Below the pieces are notes generated by a model that was not told where the DNA came from, did no database searches, and saw only the letters and a list, made by a program, of their open reading frames with translations. The position numbers and the translations under genes were made by a program. A stretch of 64,000 nt of DNA from Alloalcanivorax xenomutans (GTDB taxonomy: Bacteria; Pseudomonadota; Gammaproteobacteria; Pseudomonadales; Alcanivoracaceae), in contig NZ_OBMO01000019.1 of assembly GCF_900217905.1 (NCBI RefSeq), positions 1 to 64,000 on the forward strand. Direction: 5' to 3'. This document shows, piece by piece, positions 50,654-61,662 of this stretch; position 1 is the first letter of the stretch, and each line of letters starts with the position of its first letter.

Positions 50654-52174
50654 ATGATTTACGACAATCCCGGTAGTCAGGGCGCCCTGGTCTCCTTCAA
50701 GGAGCGCTACCAAAACTATATTGGCGGTGAGTGGGTGGCTCCTGTTAAGGGCCGGTACTTCGACAACATCAGTCCGGTCAATGGCAAGGTGTTCTGTCAG
50801 GTGCCCCGCTCCTCCGCCGAAGACATCGATCTGGCGCTGGACGCCGCTCACCGCGCCGCGCCGGCCTGGGCACGAACCTCGGTGGCCGAGCGCGCCAATA
50901 TATTGTTGAAAATCGCCGACCGCATCGAAGGCAGCCTGGAGTCCCTGGCGGTGGCGGAAACCTGGGATAACGGCAAGGCGGTGCGCGAAACCCTCAACGC
51001 CGATATCCCTCTGACGGTGGATCACTTCCGCTATTTCGCCGGCTGTATCCGCGCCCAGGAAGGCACGCTCGCGGATATCGACGCCAACACCGTGGCCTAT
51101 CATTTTCACGAGCCGTTGGGTGTGGTCGGGCAGATCATCCCCTGGAATTTCCCGATCCTCATGGCCGCCTGGAAACTGGCGCCGGCGCTGGCGGCGGGCA
51201 ACTGCATTGTGCTGAAACCGGCGGAACAGACTCCGGTGTCGATTCTCAAGGTGATGGAACTGATTGGTGATCTGCTGCCGGCGGGTGTGTTGAACGTGGT
51301 CAACGGCTTTGGCGACGAAGCCGGCCAGGCTCTGGCCACCAGCAAGCGCATCGCCAAGATCGCCTTCACCGGCTCCACGCCGGTGGGCTCACACATCCTC
51401 AAATGCGCGGCGGAGAATATCATTCCCTCCACCGTGGAACTGGGCGGCAAATCGCCCAATATTTACTTCGCCGACATCCTCAATGCCGAGCCGGAATTCA
51501 TCGACAAGGCGGTGGAAGGGCTGGTGCTGGCGTTTTTCAACCAGGGCGAGGTCTGCACCTGCCCGTCCCGGGCGCTGATCCAGGAAAGCATGTACGACGA
51601 CTTCATGGAGCGGGTGGTGGCACGCATCGCCACGATCAAGCGTGGCAATCCGCTGGACACCGAAACCCAGGTCGGCGCTCAGGCATCCCAGGAGCAGTTC
51701 GACAAGATCATGTCCTACATGGAAGTGGCCCGCGGCGAAGGCGCCGAGTTCCTGGCCGGTGGCGATCGCGAATCCCTGGCAGGTGAACACGGCGAAGGCT
51801 TCTATATTCAGCCGACCCTGCTCAAGGGCCATAACAAGATGCGGGTATTCCAGGAGGAAATCTTCGGCCCGGTGGTGGCGGTGACCACCTTCAAGGACGA
51901 GGCGGAAGCGCTGGCGATCGCCAATGATACCGAGTTCGGTCTCGGTGCCGGGGTCTGGAGCCGGGATATCAACGTGGCGTTCCGCATGGGCCGCGGTATT
52001 CAGGCCGGCCGGGTCTGGACCAACTGCTATCATGCCTATCCGGCCCACGCCGCCTTTGGCGGTTACAAGAAATCCGGTATCGGCCGGGAAACCCACAAGA
52101 TGATCCTGGATCACTACCAACAGACCAAGAACCTTCTGGTCAGCTACGACGTAAACCCGCTTGGCTTCTTCTGA
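50654..52174 (+). CDS. exaC: NAD-dependent aldehyde dehydrogenase (ExaC/AcoD-like)
   Basis: 506 residues; oxidises the acetaldehyde formed by the quinoprotein enzyme to acetate. Catalytic residues are Cys301 ([11 protein letters not shown]), Glu262 ([10 protein letters not shown]) and Asn165 (IIPWNFP). The start [28 protein letters not shown] and end [20 protein letters not shown] are those of the acetaldehyde dehydrogenase ExaC/AcoD group. The ATG at 50654 follows GCGAGGAAGTACGGCT. Placed after the dehydrogenase-relay genes with its own regulatory region. Confidence 0.93.
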   Translation: MIYDNPGSQGALVSFKERYQNYIGGEWVAPVKGRYFDNISPVNGKVFCQVPRSSAEDIDLALDAAHRAAPAWARTSVAERANILLKIADRIEGSLESLAVAETWDNGKAVRETLNADIPLTVDHFRYFAGCIRAQEGTLADIDANTVAYHFHEPLGVVGQIIPWNFPILMAAWKLAPALAAGNCIVLKPAEQTPVSILKVMELIGDLLPAGVLNVVNGFGDEAGQALATSKRIAKIAFTGSTPVGSHILKCAAENIIPSTVELGGKSPNIYFADILNAEPEFIDKAVEGLVLAFFNQGEVCTCPSRALIQESMYDDFMERVVARIATIKRGNPLDTETQVGAQASQEQFDKIMSYMEVARGEGAEFLAGGDRESLAGEHGEGFYIQPTLLKGHNKMRVFQEEIFGPVVAVTTFKDEAEALAIANDTEFGLGAGVWSRDINVAFRMGRGIQAGRVWTNCYHAYPAHAAFGGYKKSGIGRETHKMILDHYQQTKNLLVSYDVNPLGFF

Positions 52175-52274
52175 AGCCAACGGATAAGCCGGCGGAAGGG
52201 GAAGGGGATACGTTCTCCCGACCTCTCCGCCGGTGCCGCCGCTTTTCCTGTCCATCCCCCCCCTCTACCGTTGC

Positions 52275-52288
52275 TTGATTGCGATCAA
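52275..52288. promoter_or_regulatory. FNR/ANR box upstream of adhA
   Basis: TTGATTGCGATCAA matches the FNR/ANR consensus TTGAT-N4-ATCAA exactly. It lies 62 bp before the alcohol dehydrogenase start; TACACT (52304-52309) or GATCAT (52311-52316) could be the -10 element, the latter giving class II spacing near -41.5. The adhA gene of P. aeruginosa is known to be ANR-controlled. Confidence 0.88.
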
Positions 52289-52349
52289 GGCCCCCGCTTG
52301 CACTACACTGGATCATGGGTGTGGTATTCCAATAACAGCGGAGGTTCCC

Positions 52350-53333
52350 ATGCGAGCCATGAGCTTGCGAAAGATCGGCGGACCGCTCGAATTGATCGAT
52401 TGCCCGGCAGCCCGTCCCGGCACCGGCGAGCTGCGCCTTCAGGTCGAAGCCTGCGGTGTCTGCCGCACCGATCTGCACGTGGTGGACGGCGAGTTGACGG
52501 GGGGCAAGCTCCCTTTGATTCCCGGCCACGAAATCGTCGGTCGGGTGGTGGAATTGGGGCCGGGCGGCAGCAGGTTTTCTCTGGGGCAGCGCGTTGGTAT
52601 TCCCTGGCTTGGACACAGCTGTGGACGATGCCGCTATTGCGAAGCGGGCCAGGAGAATCTTTGTGACACGCCCGGGTTCACCGGTTACACCCTTGACGGA
52701 GGTTACGCCGAACATTGCGTGGCCTCACAGGACTATGCTTTTGCCTTGCCGGAAGAACCCGATCCCGTCAGCCTGGCGCCGTTGCTGTGTGCCGGCCTGA
52801 TTGGCTACCGCTCCTATCGAATGGCCGGGGAGGCGCCGCGTTTGGGGCTCTACGGTTTCGGCGCGGCGGCGCACATCCTGACCCAGCTTGCTTGCTGGCA
52901 GGGACGTGAGATCTACGCGTTTACCCGTCCTGGCGATACCGTCGCTCAGGCGTTCGCGCGGGAAACGGGGGCAGCCTGGGCCGGTGGATCAGATCAAGCG
53001 CCACCGGTGGAACTGGACGCGGCCATTCTTTTCGCTCCGGTGGGCGCTTTGGTGCCCCTGGCTCTGCGCGCGGTGCGCAAAGGCGGCGTGGTGGTCTGTG
53101 GCGGCATTCATATGAGCGATATTCCGAGGTTTCCCTACGCTGATTTATGGGGTGAACGAGTGATCCGTTCCGTTGCCAATCTGACCCGGGAAGATGGCGA
53201 GCAGTTTCTGCGCCTTGCCTCGCAGGCGGGTATCGAGGTCGCGACCCGGACCTATCGGCTGGATGAGGCCAACGAGGCGCTGGACGATCTTCGCGCCGGC
53301 CGTCTCACCGGCGCGGCGGTGTTGGTGCCATGA
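52350..53333 (+). CDS. adhA: Zinc-dependent alcohol dehydrogenase (AdhA-like)
   Basis: 327 residues, medium-chain dehydrogenase. Catalytic zinc ligands are Cys in CGVCRTDLHVV and GHE in PLIPGHEIVGRV; the structural zinc loop is CGRCRYCEAGQENLC. The nucleotide-binding glycine run is LYGFGAAAHI. The short length and GFTGYTLDGGYAEH place it in the propanol-preferring ADH branch. The ATG at 52350 is preceded by AGCGGAGG. The perfect ANR box suggests use in reverse, reducing acetaldehyde under low oxygen, complementary to the aerobic PQQ route. Confidence 0.92.
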   Translation: MRAMSLRKIGGPLELIDCPAARPGTGELRLQVEACGVCRTDLHVVDGELTGGKLPLIPGHEIVGRVVELGPGGSRFSLGQRVGIPWLGHSCGRCRYCEAGQENLCDTPGFTGYTLDGGYAEHCVASQDYAFALPEEPDPVSLAPLLCAGLIGYRSYRMAGEAPRLGLYGFGAAAHILTQLACWQGREIYAFTRPGDTVAQAFARETGAAWAGGSDQAPPVELDAAILFAPVGALVPLALRAVRKGGVVVCGGIHMSDIPRFPYADLWGERVIRSVANLTREDGEQFLRLASQAGIEVATRTYRLDEANEALDDLRAGRLTGAAVLVP

Positions 53334-53457
53334 GCAGGAAGCCGCTGGGCAGCTTGCCTGCAAGCGAGTAGCAACGCCGGAGGAGCGGAATTGGCCAGCA
53401 AGCCAGCGCCCACGGCGGCCTTGTAGCTGTCTCCGAAATTATACCCACGGCGCTGAT

Positions 53458-53482
53458 AAAAAAGGCCGCCCCAAGGGCGGCC
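53458..53482 (-). terminator. Rho-independent terminator of the porin gene
   Basis: On the minus strand GGCCGCCC-TTG-GGGCGGCC runs into six T residues (53463-53458), 35 bp after the porin stop. An 8-bp all-GC stem. Confidence 0.9.
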
Positions 53483-53516
53483 AAATGGCACAGTGGAATG
53501 GATCCGCTCAGCGGAT

Positions 53517-54674
53517 CTACCAGGAGAGTGCGGCCCCCACTGCCAGGGTATCGGTGGATTCAATCTCGCCGGCCTGTTTGTCATCAATTTCGAAGCGGCT
53601 GAAATTACCCAGCAGTTTCAGATTGTCATTGACCGCGTAACTGAGCAGCACGGCTTTGTTTTCGTAGTCAGCTTCACCGCCAAGAAGATTGCCATCGTCC
53701 TCGCTACGGCCGTAGGACAGGGCCAGCCGGAATTTATCGATCTGCTGGCCGATTTGCAGCAGGTACCCCTTGCTGTCGATCTCCTTCAGGTTAGCTTGCC
53801 CCAGGTTGTTGGAGAACAGGGGATGCATACCCTCGGCATTGAAGCCCGAAGCGGTGAGGGAGGTGTCGCCGAGTTTGGCCTGAACCCCATAGCCCAGCCC
53901 CCGCGAGGTCACATCCTCGACACTACCGTCGGTGTTTTCCGAGGTCTGATAGGCGCCATTAACCCAGGCGTACAGTTCAGTGGCGCCGAGGCTGGTCTGG
54001 TAGCTTACTTCCGTTTCGAAACGCGGTGCTGATTGGTAGGCCTTGCCGGCTCCGCCGACTTCGTTGCTGTCATAGGGATCGAGAACACCCACGGCGACTT
54101 TCAGGGCATGTTGTTGTGGGCTGCGGTAAGTGATCTGCGCGCTGGGGAAAGGGTAGGGATAACCGGTGCCGATATTGCCAAAGGACACACCGCTACCGTC
54201 CATCAGGCCGAGGGTATCGCTGGCCTGGCCGAAACCCGACAACAGTTCGTCGCGGAGAATGTTGGAACGGGCGAACAGACCAAAGTCCTTACCGATCAAC
54301 ACCTGGCCCCAACCGCCGTCGATGGTGCCATAAAACTGGCGCACATCGATGCCGGTTTCGGTGCCGTTGGTTTCACTGTCGTTGATGGTGACCCAGAACG
54401 AGGAGCGGGCCCCGAGTTTCAGGTCGCCGACCTGGCGGGAAAAATTGAAGCCGATCCAGTTCGGCAAGAATCCCATTTTCACCCGGGACTGGCGCCGGTC
54501 GAACTGATCACCGGGGCGGTCCACGTCGTTGTGTACGTAGAAGGCATTGATGTAGCCATCGGTGGAAAAAGTGGTCCGATTGTCATCGTGCAGTTTGATT
54601 TCCGCCTGGGCGCCGGCACCGGCAAGGGATGCCAGCAGGGCGCAGGTAAGGGGCAGCCTTTTGTTGTTGTGCAT
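53517..54674 (-). CDS. Outer-membrane porin (general/DcaP-like)
   Basis: 385 residues. Signal peptide NNKRLPLTCALLASLAGAGAQA; the mature part starts EIKLHDDNRTTFSTDGYINAFYVHND and consists of alternating beta-strands, ending in TLAVGAALSW with the C-terminal aromatic for BAM recognition. DRRQSRVKMGFLPNWIGFNFSRQVGDLKLGARSSF is typical of porin_4/DcaP-like proteins. The ATG at 54674 has GGAG six bases upstream within the longer alternative (54686). It ends at a strong terminator and is on the strand opposite to adhA. The solute is not predictable. Confidence 0.87.
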   Translation of the reverse strand: MHNNKRLPLTCALLASLAGAGAQAEIKLHDDNRTTFSTDGYINAFYVHNDVDRPGDQFDRRQSRVKMGFLPNWIGFNFSRQVGDLKLGARSSFWVTINDSETNGTETGIDVRQFYGTIDGGWGQVLIGKDFGLFARSNILRDELLSGFGQASDTLGLMDGSGVSFGNIGTGYPYPFPSAQITYRSPQQHALKVAVGVLDPYDSNEVGGAGKAYQSAPRFETEVSYQTSLGATELYAWVNGAYQTSENTDGSVEDVTSRGLGYGVQAKLGDTSLTASGFNAEGMHPLFSNNLGQANLKEIDSKGYLLQIGQQIDKFRLALSYGRSEDDGNLLGGEADYENKAVLLSYAVNDNLKLLGNFSRFEIDDKQAGEIESTDTLAVGAALSW

Positions 54675-54859
54675 GGTTCGCTCCATGTTTTTTGCGTCGT
54701 TCGGAGCGGGCAGTATGGAAAGTGGCGGGCGGCTGCGAATCCCGCTTTGGTCGGGAAGGCGTCTTAAGACCGTGGTGACCTGATGGGTGGCACGAAAGTC
54801 GTGCGCGGGGGATTGGTTCAGGAACTAGAACGAAGAGAGAAGGGAACAGGCAAGGAAAG

Positions 54860-54881
54860 GCCCGGCGCGTTCGCGCCGGGC
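54860..54881 (-). terminator. GC-rich hairpin after the efflux operon
   Basis: GCCCGGCG-CGTTCG-CGCCGGGC stands nine bases beyond the stop of the outer-membrane factor gene. On the minus strand it is followed by CTTTCCTT, a poor T run, so termination is plausible but not certain. Confidence 0.6.
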
Positions 54882-54889
54882 AAGTACGC

Positions 54890-56347
54890 TCAACCTTGTG
54901 TGCCGGAGGTGTCGCTGTCTTCCTGCTCCGGAGCGGTGTTGATCACAGTGGCCTGATCTTCCAGCCAGCCGCCGCCCAGGGCCCGATACAGAGTGATCTG
55001 ATTTGCGAGCTTGCTGAGGGTGATCGACACCAGTTCCTGACGGGCGGTAAGCAGACTGCGCTGCGCGTCCAGCACCGCCAGGTAGTCGTCCGCGCCCAGC
55101 TCGTAGCGTTGCTGGGACAGTTCCAGTGAGCGGCGGGTGGCGTCCACCAGGGCCTGCTGGGCGATTTCCTGTTCCAACAGAGTCTCCCGGGCCACCAGCG
55201 CATCCGAGACTTCCTGGAAGGCGGTCTGGATGGTTTGTTCATAGGTGGCGACGCTCTGGTCCCGGCGCACTTCCGCCACGTCCAGGCTGGCGCGGTTGCG
55301 TCCGCCAGTGAAGATTGGCAGGGAAATACTCGGTGAGAACGACCAACTGCGTGAGCCGCTCTCGAACAATCCGTCCAGTTCGGCACTGCTGGTACCAAAG
55401 GTCCCGGTCAGGGAGATGCTCGGGAAGAACGCCGCCCGCGCCGCGCCGATGTTGGCGTTGGCCGCACGCAGCAAGTGCTCCGCGCGGATGATATCCGGGC
55501 GTGCCAGCAGCACGTTGGAGGACAGCCCGGAAGGCACATCCGACAATTCCACCAGCCCGGAGGCCTCCAGATTATCGTTGGGCAGAGGTGGCAGCGGCGC
55601 GCCGACCAGGGTGGCCAGGGCGTTACGGTCCTGGGCCACCAGACGGGCGAAGCGGGCACGATTGGCGCGGGCGGTTTCCAGCGCGGTCTGCGCCTGACGC
55701 AGTTCCAGCTCGGAGCCGACACCCAGGTCGAAACGGCGCTGGGTCAGGTCCAGGGACGACCGATAGGCCTCCATGGTCTCCTCGCTGATGCGCAGGTTCT
55801 CCCGGTCCGCCACCAATGTCAGATAGGCGTTGGCCACTTCCGATACCAGTGTGATATGGGCGCTGCGTTGGGCTTCCTCGCTGGCCAGATAATTCTGCAA
55901 GGCGGCGTCCTTGAGACTGCGCACCCGGCCGAACAGATCCAGCTCGTAGGCGGAGATGCCCACATTGGCGCCGTACTGGCTCTGCACCTGACTCTCGCCG
56001 GTGTTGCTCAGGTCACCGGGCACCCGTTGCCGGGTGCCGGTGCCGTTCAGGCCGATATCGGGAAACAGATCGGCACGCTGAATCCGATACTGGGCGCGCA
56101 ACTCTTCCACATCCAGCATGGCCAGCCGCAGATCCCGGTTGTTGGCCAGGGCGGTCTGGATCAGCTGTTGCAGTTCCGGTTCGGCGAAGAAATCCCGCCA
56201 GCCGGGCAGAGTGACCTGCGTGGCGTCGGCGCCTTCACGGAACTGATCCGGCACCGGGGACGGGGGCTGTTCATAACTGGGCGCCAGCGTACAGCCACTC
56301 AGGGCCAGAGCGACGGCCAACGCCATGGAAGCGGGTTTCAATGTCAT
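54890..56347 (-). CDS. Outer-membrane channel lipoprotein of RND efflux system (OprM/TtgC-like)
   Basis: 485 residues; lipobox ALALSGC with Cys18, then two outer-membrane efflux domains ([37 protein letters not shown]; a second repeat [34 protein letters not shown], in pieces). It would form the trimeric TolC-like duct for the pump. Its ATG overlaps the stop of the RND gene by four bases, so the three pump genes form one operon. The acidic tail ([14 protein letters not shown]) is variable. Confidence 0.94.
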   Translation of the reverse strand: MTLKPASMALAVALALSGCTLAPSYEQPPSPVPDQFREGADATQVTLPGWRDFFAEPELQQLIQTALANNRDLRLAMLDVEELRAQYRIQRADLFPDIGLNGTGTRQRVPGDLSNTGESQVQSQYGANVGISAYELDLFGRVRSLKDAALQNYLASEEAQRSAHITLVSEVANAYLTLVADRENLRISEETMEAYRSSLDLTQRRFDLGVGSELELRQAQTALETARANRARFARLVAQDRNALATLVGAPLPPLPNDNLEASGLVELSDVPSGLSSNVLLARPDIIRAEHLLRAANANIGAARAAFFPSISLTGTFGTSSAELDGLFESGSRSWSFSPSISLPIFTGGRNRASLDVAEVRRDQSVATYEQTIQTAFQEVSDALVARETLLEQEIAQQALVDATRRSLELSQQRYELGADDYLAVLDAQRSLLTARQELVSITLSKLANQITLYRALGGGWLEDQATVINTAPEQEDSDTSGTQG

Positions 56348-59300
56348 CCGCGGGTCTCCTCGGACGGCTCGTTACGGTCGCCTTTGCCGTTCAACGGCAC
56401 GCCGGACAGTTTACGAACCACCACGTAGAACAAAGGAATAAAGAAAATGGCCAGGGCGGTGGCGGTGAACATGCCGCCAAACACACTGGTACCGATGGCG
56501 TTTCGGGCGCCGGAGCCGGCACCGCTGCTCAGCATCAGTGGTGTCACCCCGAGCATGAACGCCATGGAGGTCATCAGGATCGGACGCAGCCGCATGCGTG
56601 TGGCCTCCAGCGTGGCTTTCCACAACGAGTAGCCCTGGTCCTCCAGATCCTTGGCGAACTCGGCGATCAGAATCGCGTTCTTCGCCGATAGCCCGATGGT
56701 GGTGAGCAGACCAACCTGGAAGAAGACGTCATTTTCCAGGCCCCGGCCCAGCGAGAACAGGACCGCGCCGATCACACCCAGCGGCACCACCAGCATCACC
56801 GCGAACGGTATCGACCAGCTCTCATACAGGGCGGCGAGACACAGGAACACCACGATCAGTGACAGGGCATACAGCGCCGGCGCCTGGTTGCCGGACTGGC
56901 GTTCCTGGTAGGACAGTCCGGTCCATTCGTAGCCGAAGCCCTCCGGCAGATTCGCCGCCAGACCTTCCAGCGCGGTCATGGCGTCACCGGTACTGAAGCC
57001 GGGGCTGGCGTTGCCCTGGATGTTCACCGAGGAGACACCATTGTAGCGTTGCAACTGTTGCGGACCGTATTGCCAGTCGCCGGTGGCGAAGCTGGAGAAG
57101 GGCACCATCTGGTTATCGCTGTTGCGCACGTACCAGGTGCCGATATCCTCCGGCAGCATGCGGTCTTCCGCGTCACCCTGGACGTAGACCCGCTTGATCC
57201 GTCCGCGATCGAGGAAGTCGTTGACGTAGGTGGAGCCCCAGGCCACCGACATGGTGTTATTGATGTCGGCGATGGAGACGCCCATGGACTGCGCCTTCAG
57301 ATGATCCACGTCGACCTTGTACTGCGGCGCGTCGGGCAGGCCGTTGTAACGCACCTGTACCATCGATGGATCCTGGTTGGCCTGACCAAGCAACTGGCCC
57401 ATGGCCTGGTTGAGCGCGTCATGGCCGAGGCCGCCACGGTCCTGGAGCTGGAAGTTGAAACCGCTGGCCACCCCGAGAGCGGGGATTGACGGCGGGTTCA
57501 AGGCGAAAATGATCGCCTCGCGAATGCCACCAAAGTAACCCATGGCGCGGCCGATGATCTGGTCAATGCCATTGGTGCTGAGATCACGATCCTCCCAGTC
57601 CCGCAGACGGACGAACGCGATGCCCGAGTTCTGGCCACGACCGGCGAAGCTGAAGCCGGCCACGGTGAAGATGGATTGCACCGCGTCCTTTTCTTCCTCC
57701 AGGAAGTAATGCTCCATTTTCTTCAGTACTTCGATGGTCTGCTCCTGGGTGGACCCGACCGGCAGCTGTACCTGCGCCAGCATGATGCCCTGGTCCTCTT
57801 CCGGCAGGAAGGCGGTGGGCAAGCGGGTGAAGGTGAACGCCAGCACCGCCACCACGGCCACATAGATCAACAGGTAGCGGCCACGGCGGCCGAGGATTTT
57901 CTCCACCTTGTTGTGATAGCCATGGCTGGCACGGTCGAAGTTACGGTTGAACCAGCCGAAGAAGCCTTTCTTGTCCTCATGGGAGGCGTCCTGCTGCTTG
58001 AGCATGCTGGCGCACAACGCCGGCGTCAGGATCAGTGCCACCAGTACCGACAACACCATGGCCGAAACGATGGTGATGGAGAACTGGCGATAGATGGCGC
58101 CGGTGGAACCGGGGAAGAACGCCATGGGAATGAACACCGCGGACAGCACCAGGGCGATACCAACCAGCGCGCCGGTGATCTGGCCCATGGATTTGCGCGT
58201 GGCTTCACGGGGAGGCAAACCCTCTTCCGCCATCACCCGTTCCACGTTTTCCACCACCACGATGGCGTCGTCCACCAACAGACCGATGGCCAGCACCATG
58301 CCGAACATGGTCAGAGTGTTGATCGAGAAGCCGAAGGCGAACAGCACCGCGAAGGTCCCCAGCAGCACCACCGGCACGGCGATGGTGGGGATCAGCGTGG
58401 CGCGGAAATTCTGCAGGAACAGGTACATCACCAGGAACACCAGCAGAATCCCTTCAAACAAGGTCTTCACCACCTCCATGATGGAAATTTCCACGAACGG
58501 TGTGGTGTCGTAGGGGAAATCCATCTGCATGTCTTCGGGGAAGAACTGGCTCAGATCGTTGAGCGTGGACTTCACCCGTTCGGCGGTATCCAGGGCGTTG
58601 GCGCCGGTGGCCAGGTTGATCCCCAGGCCGGTGGCGGAGGTGCCGTTGTAGCGCCCGGTGATATCGTAGCTTTCCTTGCCGAACTCGATATTGGCGACAT
58701 CCTTGAGGCGTACCTGGGAGCCGTCGTCGTTGACGCGCAGCAGAATCCGCCCGAACTCCTCGGGGGTTTGCAGCAAGGTCTGCACGATGATGGAGGCACT
58801 CAACTGCTGGCCTTCCACCGCCGGGTTACCGCCGATCTGACCGCCGGTGATCTGGTTGTTCTGTACCGTGATCGCCTGGGTGACATCCCCCGCGGTCAGG
58901 CCGAACTCGGTCATCTTCTGGGAGTCGAGCCAGACGCGCATGGCGTATTGGGTACCGAACAACTGGGTGGTACCGACGCCCTGCACCCGGCTGATCGGAT
59001 CCTGGATGTTGGCCGCCACATAGTCGGCGAGGGCGGCGTTATCCAGTTCACCGGATTTGGAATTGAACGCCACCACCATCAGGAAGGTGTCGGAGGACTT
59101 GCTCACCTGCACCCCCTGCTGCTGCACCACCTGGGGCAGGCGCGGGGTGGCCAGTTGCAGTTTGTTCTGCACCTGGACCTGGGCGATATCCGGGTCGGTA
59201 CCGGCGGCGAAGGTCAGGATGATCTGCGCGTTGCCGGAGGAATCACTGGTGGAGGACATGTACAGCAGGTTATCGATACCGTTCATCTGCTGCTCGATGA

Positions 59301-59490
59301 CCTGCGTCACCGAATCTTCCACGGCTTTCGCCGAGGCCCCGGGGTAGGTGGCCTCGATGGTGACTTCCGGCGGTGCCACGGTGGGGTACTGTTCCACCGG
59401 CAAAGTATTGATCGCCAGGGCGCCCGCCATCATCAGAACGATGGCGATCACCCAGGCGAAAATGGGTCGATCAATAAAGAAGTTGGCCAT
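56344..59490 (-). CDS. RND multidrug efflux inner-membrane transporter (AcrB/MexB/TtgB type)
   Basis: 1048 residues, a complete HAE1-family pump. It starts [27 protein letters not shown], contains the proton-relay Asp pair in TM4 ([18 protein letters not shown]), the HAE1 motif [16 protein letters not shown] and the TM10-12 block with a conserved Lys ([16 protein letters not shown]). Length is equal to AcrB (1049). Proton-driven export of lipophilic drugs, solvents or bile salts from periplasm and membrane is typical. 12 bp separate it from the adaptor gene. Confidence 0.96.
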   Translation of the reverse strand: MANFFIDRPIFAWVIAIVLMMAGALAINTLPVEQYPTVAPPEVTIEATYPGASAKAVEDSVTQVIEQQMNGIDNLLYMSSTSDSSGNAQIILTFAAGTDPDIAQVQVQNKLQLATPRLPQVVQQQGVQVSKSSDTFLMVVAFNSKSGELDNAALADYVAANIQDPISRVQGVGTTQLFGTQYAMRVWLDSQKMTEFGLTAGDVTQAITVQNNQITGGQIGGNPAVEGQQLSASIIVQTLLQTPEEFGRILLRVNDDGSQVRLKDVANIEFGKESYDITGRYNGTSATGLGINLATGANALDTAERVKSTLNDLSQFFPEDMQMDFPYDTTPFVEISIMEVVKTLFEGILLVFLVMYLFLQNFRATLIPTIAVPVVLLGTFAVLFAFGFSINTLTMFGMVLAIGLLVDDAIVVVENVERVMAEEGLPPREATRKSMGQITGALVGIALVLSAVFIPMAFFPGSTGAIYRQFSITIVSAMVLSVLVALILTPALCASMLKQQDASHEDKKGFFGWFNRNFDRASHGYHNKVEKILGRRGRYLLIYVAVVAVLAFTFTRLPTAFLPEEDQGIMLAQVQLPVGSTQEQTIEVLKKMEHYFLEEEKDAVQSIFTVAGFSFAGRGQNSGIAFVRLRDWEDRDLSTNGIDQIIGRAMGYFGGIREAIIFALNPPSIPALGVASGFNFQLQDRGGLGHDALNQAMGQLLGQANQDPSMVQVRYNGLPDAPQYKVDVDHLKAQSMGVSIADINNTMSVAWGSTYVNDFLDRGRIKRVYVQGDAEDRMLPEDIGTWYVRNSDNQMVPFSSFATGDWQYGPQQLQRYNGVSSVNIQGNASPGFSTGDAMTALEGLAANLPEGFGYEWTGLSYQERQSGNQAPALYALSLIVVFLCLAALYESWSIPFAVMLVVPLGVIGAVLFSLGRGLENDVFFQVGLLTTIGLSAKNAILIAEFAKDLEDQGYSLWKATLEATRMRLRPILMTSMAFMLGVTPLMLSSGAGSGARNAIGTSVFGGMFTATALAIFFIPLFYVVVRKLSGVPLNGKGDRNEPSEETRG

Positions 59491-59502
59491 GTTGCTCCCC
59501 GA

Positions 59503-60702
59503 TTACTCGGCGTTGGCGTTGTTCGGGCCGTTGTCCTGGGCCTGGGTTTGCTGCGCTTGCTGTTGTTGCGCCTCGACGTCCACACCTTCCACCGGCATTC
59601 CGGGGCCGATTTTCTGCAGGCCGTCGACGATCAGTTTGTCGCCGGCGGCGAGGCCGTCGCCGATCAACCAGCGGTTACCCACCGTGCGCACGGTTTCCAC
59701 CTGACGTTTTTCCACCGTGTTGTTGTCGCCGATGACCAGGGCGCTGGCGGTGCCTTGCGGATCACGGGTGACCGCCTTCTGCGGTACCAGGATGGCGTTG
59801 TCGCGTTGTCCCTGGGGCAGTTTGGCGCGCACGAACAGACCGGGCAGCAGGTCGCCGTCGGGATTGGGGAACAGGGCGCGCAGGGTGATCGAGCCGGTGC
59901 TCTCATCCACGGCATATTCGGAGAACTGCAGCGTCCCGTTCTGGCCGTACTCGGTGCCGTCTTCCAGCACCAGCGTGACGCGCGCCTTGTCCTCGCCGAC
60001 CTGTTCCAACTGCCCGCTTTCCATGGCCACGCGCAGTTGGCGTAACTCTCGGGCGGATTGGGTGAGGTCCACATAGATCGGATCCAACTGGCGAATGGTG
60101 GCCAGCGCCTCGCTCTGGTTGGCGGTGACCAGGGCGCCGGCGGTGACGCTGGAGCGGCCGATACGTCCGGAAATCGGCGCCTTGACGCTGGCGTAGTCCA
60201 GGTTCAGGCGGGCGGTTTCCACCGCGGCCTGGGCGGCGGCGATCTGCGCCTTGTTGGTGGCCAGACTGGCCTGGGCGTTATCGTATTCCTGACGGCTCAC
60301 CGCGTTTGCTTCCACCAGTTTCTTATAGCGCTCGGCCAGCAACCGGTTGGACTCCAGGGTGGCGCGGGCGCTGGCCAGATCCGCTTGGGCGCTGGCGAGT
60401 GCCGCCTTGAACTGGCGATCGTCGATGCGATAGAGCACCTGTCCGACCTCAACTTCGGCGCCTTCCTCGAACAGACGCTCCTTGATAATGCCGCTTACCT
60501 GAGGGCGGATCTCCGCCACCTCGTAGGGAGTGGTGCGGCCGGGCAGTTCGTTGACGACGGTGTAAGGTTCCGGTTTAACCGTGATAAAACCCACCTGCGC
60601 CGCGCCGCCGGCACCTTGCTGCTGAGGCGTGTCGTTTCCGCAGGCGGTCAGGGCGAGGGCAAAAAAGAAAAGGACAGAAAAATGGACCGATCGTGCGCGC
60701 AT
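59503..60702 (-). CDS. RND efflux periplasmic adaptor lipoprotein (AcrA/MexA/TtgA type)
   Basis: 399 residues; lipobox ALALTACGN lipidates Cys22. Typical adaptor order: barrel-sandwich half-lipoyl (GRTTPYEVAEIRPQVSGIIKERLFEEGAEVEVGQVLYRID, in pieces), an alpha-hairpin coiled coil (residues 100-170, ALASAQADLASARATLESNRLLAERYKKLVEANAVSRQEYDNAQ), second lipoyl half (APISGRIGRSSVTAGALV), beta-barrel and membrane-proximal domain. The extreme C-terminus is Gln-rich (EAQQQQAQQTQAQ), low complexity. First gene of the operon, divergent from the repressor gene with a palindromic operator between. Confidence 0.95.
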   Translation of the reverse strand: MRARSVHFSVLFFFALALTACGNDTPQQQGAGGAAQVGFITVKPEPYTVVNELPGRTTPYEVAEIRPQVSGIIKERLFEEGAEVEVGQVLYRIDDRQFKAALASAQADLASARATLESNRLLAERYKKLVEANAVSRQEYDNAQASLATNKAQIAAAQAAVETARLNLDYASVKAPISGRIGRSSVTAGALVTANQSEALATIRQLDPIYVDLTQSARELRQLRVAMESGQLEQVGEDKARVTLVLEDGTEYGQNGTLQFSEYAVDESTGSITLRALFPNPDGDLLPGLFVRAKLPQGQRDNAILVPQKAVTRDPQGTASALVIGDNNTVEKRQVETVRTVGNRWLIGDGLAAGDKLIVDGLQKIGPGMPVEGVDVEAQQQQAQQTQAQDNGPNNANAE

Positions 60703-60799
60703 AGAAACCTCGGTTTCCTATGAAAATCAATGAATTTTGGTTGCTTCCGTTACGGCGAGAAAGCGCGGATACCCGATAATTGCACAAAAGCGAAAAGAG

Positions 60800-60827
60800 T
60801 ATACATACATTCGTAGATGTATGTATA
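60800..60827. promoter_or_regulatory. AcrR-type operator palindrome
   Basis: TATACATACAT (60800-60810) and ATGTATGTATA (60817-60827) are perfect 11-bp arms around a 6-bp core. The central 24 bp share the TACATACATT...ATGTATGTA form of the E. coli AcrR operator. It lies between the pump operon and its TetR gene, about 98 bp before the adaptor start and 35 bp before the regulator start. Confidence 0.93.
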
Positions 60828-60861
60828 GTTCTCCCTCCAGCGAGATCACAGGAGTCCGGCC

Positions 60862-61509
60862 ATGAGGCGCACCAAGGCGGAAGCTCAGGAGACCCGTGAG
60901 CAGATACTCGACGCGGCGGAGCGCGTCTTTCATGAAAAGGGCGTATCGAGGACCTCCTTGAATGACATCGCCGGCGCCGCGGGGTTCACTCGTGGTGCCA
61001 TTTATTGGCACTTCAAAAACAAACATGATGTTTTTGCCGCCATGTTGGAGCGAAAGCGTTTGCCGCTCGAGGCTTTGGCGCAGCGGGCGGAGCACCCTGA
61101 AGAGAAGGATCCGCTGGGGCGTTTGCGGGAATTCCTGATCTACGTGCTCTGTGAAACCGTCCGTGATCCGAGCCGTCGGCGGGTATTGGAGATCATATTC
61201 CAAAAATGTGAATTTACTGTGGAAACTGATCCTCTGATGACCCGCCAGAAGGAATCCTTCCTGGAAGCCTCCAAATCCATGCGAATCATCCTTGGCCGTG
61301 CCATTGAGCGCGGGCAACTGCCCGAAAGCCTGAACATCGAGCGTGCCGTGACCTTGCTGCATGTGCAAGTGTGCGGCCTTCTTTATGTCTGGTTGCTGGT
61401 GCCGGAGACCTTTGATCTCGAGCAGGAAGCGGCCCATCATGTGGACTGCTATCTGAATACACTGAAATTGTGCCCCTCCATTTCCGGATGCCCGGATTCT
61501 CCTTCTTGA
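60862..61509 (+). CDS. TetR family repressor of RND efflux (AcrR/TtgR-like)
   Basis: 215 residues. RRTKAEAQETREQILDAAERVFHEKGVSRTSLNDIAGAAGFTRGAIYWHFKNKHDVF (in pieces) is the AcrR/TtgR/NalC-type N-terminus with HTH residues 30-55. The C-terminal domain (CxxxFTVETDPLMTRQKESF) matches the AcrR_C group. AGGAGTCCGGCC precedes the ATG. Divergent from the adaptor gene; the palindrome between is its expected binding site, and drug binding would lift repression. Confidence 0.94.
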   Translation: MRRTKAEAQETREQILDAAERVFHEKGVSRTSLNDIAGAAGFTRGAIYWHFKNKHDVFAAMLERKRLPLEALAQRAEHPEEKDPLGRLREFLIYVLCETVRDPSRRRVLEIIFQKCEFTVETDPLMTRQKESFLEASKSMRIILGRAIERGQLPESLNIERAVTLLHVQVCGLLYVWLLVPETFDLEQEAAHHVDCYLNTLKLCPSISGCPDSPS

Positions 61510-61662
61510 TTCTTCCTTCTGATTTCGAAACGTGGTTCCGAAATAATTGACGCGATCAGGGGCGCATGTCACATTCTGTGCCCTCCCGAAGGGACAGGTC
61601 CGTGAATCCCGGCCTGTGATTACGGTGCCCGCCGCTACCGCCAACGGAACAGGAGAATAACG

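Noticed and set aside
57676..60045. 789-codon open frame on the plus strand
   Set aside because: It lies antisense to the RND pump and adaptor genes, is rich in His/Gln/Gly as expected from mirrored GC-rich codons and shows no domain.
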